From NCBI GenBank assembly GCA_963756605.1, contig CAVWOT010000012.1, positions 742,578-806,577 on the forward strand: 64,000 bases of DNA. The letters are read 5' to 3'. Below, piece after piece: positions 61,801-64,000 of the stretch. The translations under genes were made by a program, and so were the position numbers. The stretch is from Bog-159 sp963756605 (lineage in GTDB: Bacteria > Acidobacteriota > Terriglobia > Bryobacterales > Bryobacteraceae). How positions within the stretch are numbered: the stretch's first letter is position 1; the number at the start of each line of letters is the position of its first letter. The notes beneath the pieces are model-generated. The model ran no database searches. It was given only the letters and a program-made list of their open reading frames with translations, and had not been told where the DNA came from.

Positions 61801-62202
61801 GTAACTGGAGGGGCGATGGTGCTGGGGCCAATTGAACTCCACGCCACCGGAGATCCAAGGCCCGAGCAGACCTACCAGCGCCGGCTTGATCACGTTTTGG
61901 CGGTAGAAGAAATCGTAGTTGTTGGTTTTGTCCTGGCCCACATGAATGCGGCCGCCGATCTCAGGCAGGATCATCAGGCGAAGGTACTCGTTTTCCAGAT
62001 AGACGGCCTGGTACTGTTGATCGATCTTCTCGTCGGAAAGCCGGTCGGTAAAGGGGTTCGGGTATACCTTTCCACTGCTGCCCTGATAAACGCGCTTGTC
62101 GAGAAACATGGGATTGCGGTCGGGCGGGGGGACGGGATAGGTGGGAATCGTGACGGATTCCTCCCACGCGCGCACGCTCGACTTAGAAGTCCCCGGGTTC
62201 AT
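58888..62202 (-). CDS. DUF5107 plus TPR protein, first gene of the GH59 operon
   Basis: A 1104-residue protein without a signal peptide, so cytoplasmic. Residues about 15-330 form the DUF5107 domain, a beta-rich fold probably akin to galactose mutarotase (YLENEYLRLMILPEIGGRIH, GGVEFNWPQHHRPSSYMPVD, FLWWANAGIHVHDRYQAFFP, GKKLWTWGNAEFGYAWDREL). From about 470 the rest is a run of tetratricopeptide repeats (SNTAMGRLRLRRGEFPKAEE, ALAHWERACQLDPRFSVPWR, LECYEKACAANPSDARLLYE). DUF5107/TPR proteins recur in carbohydrate loci, but no reaction is established that I can name. Several conserved His, Glu and Asp residues could bind a sugar. ATG 62202 follows AAGGAG at good spacing; TTG 62217 is a poorer alternative. 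It is coupled to GH59 by ATGA overlap. Confidence 0.85.
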   Translation of the reverse strand: MNPGTSKSSVRAWEESVTIPTYPVPPPDRNPMFLDKRVYQGSSGKVYPNPFTDRLSDEKIDQQYQAVYLENEYLRLMILPEIGGRIHVGQDKTNNYDFFYRQNVIKPALVGLLGPWISGGVEFNWPQHHRPSSYMPVDHRIEEHPNGSRTVWLSEHEPMHRMKGMVGICLHPGRAIVEAKVRLYNRTPFVQTFLWWANAGIHVHDRYQAFFPPDVTFVADHARRALSSFPVASAFYYGVDYRAGVDISWYKNIPVPTSYMVTQSEFDFAGGYDHAKRAGIVHVANHHIAPGKKLWTWGNAEFGYAWDRELTDSDGPYIELMAGVYTDNQPDFSWLQPYETRTFSQFWYPIQEIGPVKNANRQVAVNLEPAGDGYRIGVAATEALDDVTVSLSVRGATVFERRVHVAPGEPFVAISPVAHAPHAAELILRVLDHDARELIRFAPTERQETELPAPATEPPAPDGIATNEELYLTGLHLEQYRHATRYPEPYWTEALKRDPDDVRSNTAMGRLRLRRGEFPKAEEHFRRALARLTRRNANPYDGEPSYHLGVALKYQGRLADAYGAFYKAAWNQAWQAAAYYALATIDCLRSDYQGALVHLAQSLRTNADNLKARDLVTAILRHQGQADAAIASAERTLAIDPLDLQARHELALLQPGRDDEFMGILNGTPQTCLDLAFAYAEAGFRGDAEDLIERFLAHSSTRAPHPMLCYANGWFAESRGDPEAAARWYQAGREASPDYCFPSTLEEMIVLEAALRHAGDDARAHYYLGNLLYDKSRREEALAHWERACQLDPRFSVPWRNLGMACYNVTRQPARALECYEKACAANPSDARLLYELDQLRKRTRAAPEMRLAELEKRRDLVDQRDDLTIELVTLYNLTGQSEKALSILFSRRFHPWEGGEGLVSGQYVAAHLLLGVDALEHSQPAGALNHFEAARRFPQNLGEGKHFLTRETHLDYFAGLAHSLAGRHDEAQAAWRRAADTHAETDMFAYYRALALRSLGNHTAAEALLRHLHAAAGKAMHAEVKIDYFATSLPNFLLFEDDIEERNRIDCLLLRGLAGIGLGLPADGAADLRQVLAMDPYHLIARLELDRVASPVEETPTTS

Positions 62203-62778
62203 GCAGGCTCCTTGCAACCTCTGCGATTTCCGAAGTGCAACGCCCCGCCGGCGGTGGGAGTGCGGCCACGCGCAGGTCTCGGACGGCTACTTGTGTACGT
62301 TACCGGAATTCTCAGCAAATCGCAACCACACAATTGGGCTTGGGTCAAGGGCAGCAAGGTAGTGCTGTCGCTCTCGCTCACTGGCGGCGATTTGTTTGGG
62401 TGGTCATAGGTTTCTGGCAGCCGAACAAAGCCATTCAGTCTTTTATTTACTTAATCTTGCACAATTGCAAAGCCAATTCCGGCGCCGATGGTGGAGGTCG
62501 GGAGAAGGACAACCGAACAGCGATACGCCGTCGTCCTCGGGCAGGACCACGTTAGCACGGCGTCTCGGGTATACCGACGAACGGATTGGCGGTTCGGACC
62601 TGTTTTCAGGTACATGCACGGAGGCGCCGGATATGTGATCGATTCGCCTGTCGCTGGCTGAGCGGTCCTGGGCGACTCGGGAGACGCGCCCGGATTTGAC
62701 CTTGACACCAAGCTGGGTTGTTGGGTTGCCAATTCCTCGAAGGTACTTCCGGCGCGGGTGTGGGCTCCGCAACGCGTG
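62203..62778. other. Promoter region of the GH59 operon
   Basis: A 576-base intergenic region with no gene. TTGCACAATTGCAA (62457-62470) has TTGCA/TGCAA arms around four bases, the shape of a LacI-type operator, about 255 bases upstream of the operon start. A TTGCGA/TAACGT pair with 17-base spacing on the minus strand is a weak promoter candidate. Confidence 0.4.
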
Positions 62779-63915
62779 CTACGGACCGAAGCCGCGGTTC
62801 ATATCCCAGAGCGGATAATGCGGCAGAGTGCCAGCCGGATCGCGCACGAATGCTTCCGTCTGAGTTACCAAATCCCGCTTGCGCTGGCGTGCTGCAGGTC
62901 CAATGTCGACGCGGCCCAGGGCCGGTGTCTGGGCACCGGCGCGGGTCGTTCCGGGAGGCGGTTTCAGGCCGTCAGACAGTTCGCCTCTTTTCAGCAGAGT
63001 CGTCAGCGATTCCCGAATCTCTTTGGTTGCGGTGCGAAAGCGCTTCTTCCACTTTTCCTCAATATCGCGCGTGCGACTGTAATACTCTTGCTGCGCCACG
63101 ATGCCCGCTTCGGACAACCGCACGAACTTGCCGCGGCCGCGCGCGGGGTCTCTTTCAACGACGATATACGGCTTGTGCTGCCAGCCAATGCCTGCGGTCT
63201 CTTCCGAACAGCCGGTTCGTTTGGGGATTTCCGTTTCGGGGATCGGCTCGTCACTGAGAACGCGGATCGCGTTTGCGCATAGTGAAATCGGCGTTTGCGA
63301 CTCACGTTCGAAATCGAGCGCGAACGCGAGCATAACTCGGGAAAGCAGCACCGGCAGCGGCAGGCCGTCTTCCGCAGCCGATTTCCGGGGCCCGAACTCC
63401 GGCAGCTTCAGAATCGCAAGAGGCAAGCCCTGCGGCAATTCGAGGTCGATGTGGCGCTCGATTGCTTCTAACGAGCGGCGCAACCTCGTGGCGTCGTCGC
63501 CGAAGCGTTTCGACCAGCGGGTGTCGATTTCCGGGATCAGGTCAGGCCAGATTCTGACGGCTGCTTCACCGCTGGCCGTGAGCCGAACCGGCCAATCGGC
63601 GCGGATGCCTCGACCGCTACCGAAACCGGCGCGCTTTCCGGGCTGCAGCGCAACGACGCCCCATCGTTCGAGGCAACCAAGCCCGGCTGTGGCGCCAGCT
63701 TCGGCTGCGAGCGCGCGCGAAGCGAGTGTTCGAACCGAAACTGGTCCATCGGCCAAAAACCGCAGCACATTAAGCCAAATGACCAGCGAGAGGCGCGCGC
63801 TACGGCTCTGCGTTTGCAGCATGCGGCGCTCGAATTCGCAATCGAGCTCCACAGTATAGGCGACCAGAATTTGCGAGAGAAGGGCCGAAAGCGGCTTGTG
63901 CGGCGCCGACATCAT
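62779..63915 (-). CDS. Duplicated winged-helix DNA-binding protein
   Basis: A 378-residue cytoplasmic protein made of two homologous halves. Each begins PLxxLLSxxxxA (PLSALLSQILVAYTVELDCE and PLPVLLSRVMLAFALDFERE). Each continues through a winged helix (WLNVLRFLADGPVSVRTLAS; NAIRVLSDEPIPETEIPKRT), then a wing ending VRLTASGEAA or VRLSEAGIVA. Each closes with an arginine- and tryptophan-rich helix (EIDTRWSKRFG; DIEEKWKKRFR). The fold resembles a tandem MarR-like protein in a single chain. The family is not one I can name. Position upstream of the GH59 operon makes it a candidate regulator, but this is only proximity. The C-terminal tail (about 330-378) is basic and probably disordered. Confidence 0.75.
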   Translation of the reverse strand: MMSAPHKPLSALLSQILVAYTVELDCEFERRMLQTQSRSARLSLVIWLNVLRFLADGPVSVRTLASRALAAEAGATAGLGCLERWGVVALQPGKRAGFGSGRGIRADWPVRLTASGEAAVRIWPDLIPEIDTRWSKRFGDDATRLRRSLEAIERHIDLELPQGLPLAILKLPEFGPRKSAAEDGLPLPVLLSRVMLAFALDFERESQTPISLCANAIRVLSDEPIPETEIPKRTGCSEETAGIGWQHKPYIVVERDPARGRGKFVRLSEAGIVAQQEYYSRTRDIEEKWKKRFRTATKEIRESLTTLLKRGELSDGLKPPPGTTRAGAQTPALGRVDIGPAARQRKRDLVTQTEAFVRDPAGTLPHYPLWDMNRGFGP

Positions 63916-64000
63916 CCATCGCCAAGTCTATCAAGGGGGCGGACCTGCGAATCGCGAGGAAATAGTTCAAGCGCAAAGTGATTTTGACCGGAGAACAGCA

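Noticed and set aside
1..64000. CRISPR arrays, prophage or restriction-modification genes
   Set aside because: No evenly spaced repeat-spacer pattern and no cas, capsid or methylase-endonuclease pair was found; only integrase and IS91 remnants remain.

Overview
This 64 kb window is a G+C-rich bacterial chromosome segment. Its gene content points to an acidobacterium of the Solibacter/Bryobacterales group. The lineage markers are an NHL-repeat secreted protein ending in the Solibacter-type C-terminal domain (TIGR03437), an orphan MacB-like permease of the acidobacterial ADOP type, an acidobacterial ECF sigma factor directly followed by a Ser/Thr kinase with a beta-propeller tail, and two Gloeo_Verruco-repeat (TIGR03803) proteins. 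Species cannot be read from the window.

Layout. 0-1.8 kb: the end of lipB, then a 2-oxoacid dehydrogenase E2 gene. 1.8-5.0 kb: a graveyard of broken genes, namely a deoxyribosyltransferase/ATP-cone remnant, an IS91-type transposase tail and a tyrosine integrase whose two halves lie head to head, with one intact DinB-like gene among them. 5.6-15.1 kb: a lipoprotein, an M24 peptidase, a methyltransferase, the NHL protein, a KimA-like potassium transporter and a DUF2254 membrane protein. 15.4-18.1 kb: rhamnulokinase, sugar isomerase and thioesterase operon. 18.3-25.1 kb: a fused indolepyruvate:ferredoxin oxidoreductase, the ADOP permease and ccmC-ccmD. 25.1-32.4 kb: a diguanylate cyclase, then hutU-hutI-ftcD-lipA (histidine to glutamate, with lipoyl synthase appended). 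32.4-37 kb: an AlbA/HATPase/winged-helix regulator divergent from hut, an amidohydrolase remnant, DUF1697, MoxR and YchF. 37-41 kb: secreted repeat proteins. 42.1-44.3 kb: GH36 alpha-galactosidase. 44.5-51 kb: sigma factor (nonsense mutated), kinase and the two TIGR03803 proteins. 51.4-62.2 kb: a carbohydrate locus with two GH29 fucosidases (one fused to ThuA), a sugar-porter permease, a GH59 enzyme strongly resembling animal galactocerebrosidase, and a DUF5107/TPR protein. 62.8-63.9 kb: a duplicated winged-helix protein.

Working together. The GH59-GH29-transporter-DUF5107 genes form a tightly coupled operon that looks built to strip fucose and beta-galactose from one glycan and import the sugars. 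The GH36 enzyme may contribute. The hut genes form a second clear pathway unit.

The most unusual structural signals are: (1) a family of modular palindromes, framed by GTGGGGCAG, lying between genes at three places and also inserted in frame in the E2 linker; (2) a paired ACTCGGAAG/CTTCCGAGT motif around the promoter of the AlbA-type regulator and again inside its gene; (3) -10 boxes placed 7-9 bases before several start codons, suggesting leaderless mRNAs. No tRNA, rRNA or CRISPR array was seen.
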